From Firmicutes bacterium ADurb.Bin248 (lineage in GTDB: Bacteria > Bacillota > Clostridia > Christensenellales > CAG-138): a DNA stretch of 38,788 bases. The notes beneath the pieces are model-generated. The model had not been told where the DNA came from. It made no database searches and worked only from the letters and a program-made list of their open reading frames with translations. Below, one piece after another: positions 37,986-38,788 of this stretch (positions are counted from its first letter, which is position 1; each line of letters begins with the position of its first letter). The position numbers were made by a program, and so were the translations under genes. The stretch lies in assembly GCA_002069725.1 (NCBI GenBank), contig MWBW01000026.1, forward strand, positions 1 to 38,788. The letters run 5' to 3'.

Positions 37986-38788
37986 AGAAAACCGACGTGC
38001 TCGTCGTCGGCGGCGGCCCCGCGGGGCTTCGCGCGGCGCTCTCGACCGCCGAGGCCGGCGCGCGCGTGCTCGTCGCGGACCGCGCCCCGCGTATGGGGGG
38101 CCAGCTCGTCAAGCAGACGCACATGTTCTTCGGCTCGAAGGAGCAATACGCCTCGGTCCGCGGCATAGACATACCGGAAAAGCTGCTCGGACGCCTCGCG
38201 CGCTTCGGGGATAAGGTCGAGCTGCTCCCCGGCTGCACGGTGCTCGGCGCGTATGAGGACGGCGTGTTCACGGCGCTTCAAGGCGAGGATTACTTCAAGA
38301 TCAGGCCCGTGAGCGCGGTGATCGCCACGGGCGCCATCGAGAGGACGCTCGCCTTCCCCAACAACGACCTGCCCGGCATCTACGGCGCGGGCGCGGTGCA
38401 GACGCTCATGAACGTCTACGGCGTAAAGCCCGGCCGCCGCGTGCTCATGGTGGGCGCGGGCAACATAGGCCTCATTGTGAGCTACCAGCTCCTCCAGGCG
38501 GGCGTGGAGGTTGTGATGATCATCGACGCCGCGCCCAAGATCGGCGGCTATCTCGTGCACGCCGCGAAGGTGCGGCGCATGGGCGTGCCGATCCATACCT
38601 CGCGCACGGTGCTTCGCGCCGAGGGGAACGGCAGGCTCGAGCGGGCGGTCACGGCCGCGCTCGACGCGCGCTGCGCGCCCGTCCCCGGCACGGAGCAGAC
38701 CGTCGAAGCGGACGTGATGTGCATTTCCGTCGGCCTCTCGCCGCTCACGGAGCTGTTGGCCATGGCGGGGTGCGAGCTGCGCTACATA
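37982..38788 (+). CDS. FAD-dependent oxidoreductase subunit, partial (runs off the window)
   Basis: The 269 residues present start [42 protein letters not shown], an FAD-binding Rossmann motif (GGGPAG). A second dinucleotide motif follows, [25 protein letters not shown], with [30 protein letters not shown] between them, a stretch typical of the HcnB / opine oxidase A / sarcosine oxidase alpha type. The C-terminus lies beyond position 38788. It overlaps the 2Fe-2S gene and follows pruA, so proline or hydroxyproline (or an imino acid relative) is the likely substrate; a third subunit may lie further right. Substrate is inferred from context only. Confidence 0.85.
   Translation, partial: [269 protein letters not shown]

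Overview
The window looks like chromosomal DNA from a GC-rich member of the Bacillota, most likely Clostridia and possibly an uncultured gut lineage. The basis is AGGAGG-type ribosome binding sites, TTGACA/TATAAT-type promoters, many uncharacterised or signalling membrane proteins, BlaI/BlaR1-type regulators, a YhaM-type HD nuclease and a UPF0316 protein. The lineage is inferred from gene content and style, not from a marker gene. High GC produces long spurious reading frames opposite almost every real gene. I saw no tRNA, rRNA, CRISPR array, transposase or integrase.

Layout. 1-2672: the end of a TipAS-type regulator, a self-regulated ribbon-helix-helix regulator, a VOC protein, a DUF1697 protein and mutY. 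2840-9098: two convergent ABC-2 type modules. The left one (plus strand) has a frameshifted permease, an ATPase and a membrane-anchored protein. The right one (minus strand) has two permeases, an ATPase and a large surface protein with repeated beta-rich domains. 9225-23957: a minus-strand block of ten genes that is the most unusual part of the window. It has three BlaI-type repressor genes, each overlapping a BlaR1-like M56 metallopeptidase gene, three free lipoprotein genes, and one VanY-like D,D-carboxypeptidase gene. The outer domain of each BlaR1-like protein is not a penicillin-binding domain. It is a roughly 470-residue domain that is also encoded alone as the three lipoproteins. The junction in the fusions is itself a lipobox-like Cys at the end of the last membrane helix. 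Each repressor gene has its own sigma-A type promoter with a different dyad over the -10 box, and the three lipoprotein genes share a different upstream block.

24074-29610: a MATE exporter, a stand-alone Smr protein, a membrane-anchored XRE regulator, a YhaM-like nuclease and a membrane-anchored MutS-like ATPase. 29696-33698: an ECF sigma factor with its probable anti-sigma factor, a PlsC-type acyltransferase with a zinc ribbon, and a UPF0316 membrane protein. 33938-38788: a secreted or anchored NlpC/P60 cell-wall hydrolase, then pruA-like glutamate semialdehyde dehydrogenase followed by a 2Fe-2S protein and an FAD oxidoreductase (cut by the window end), which suggests oxidation of proline or hydroxyproline.

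Taken together, many genes concern the cell envelope: the sensor/lipoprotein array with its carboxypeptidase, two ABC modules, the ECF system, the NlpC/P60 hydrolase and the acyltransferase. The main hypothesis is that the array is a multi-channel envelope-sensing system in which proteolytic sensors and free lipoproteins share one ligand-binding fold. All family names come from reading the sequence and from memory; no search was run.
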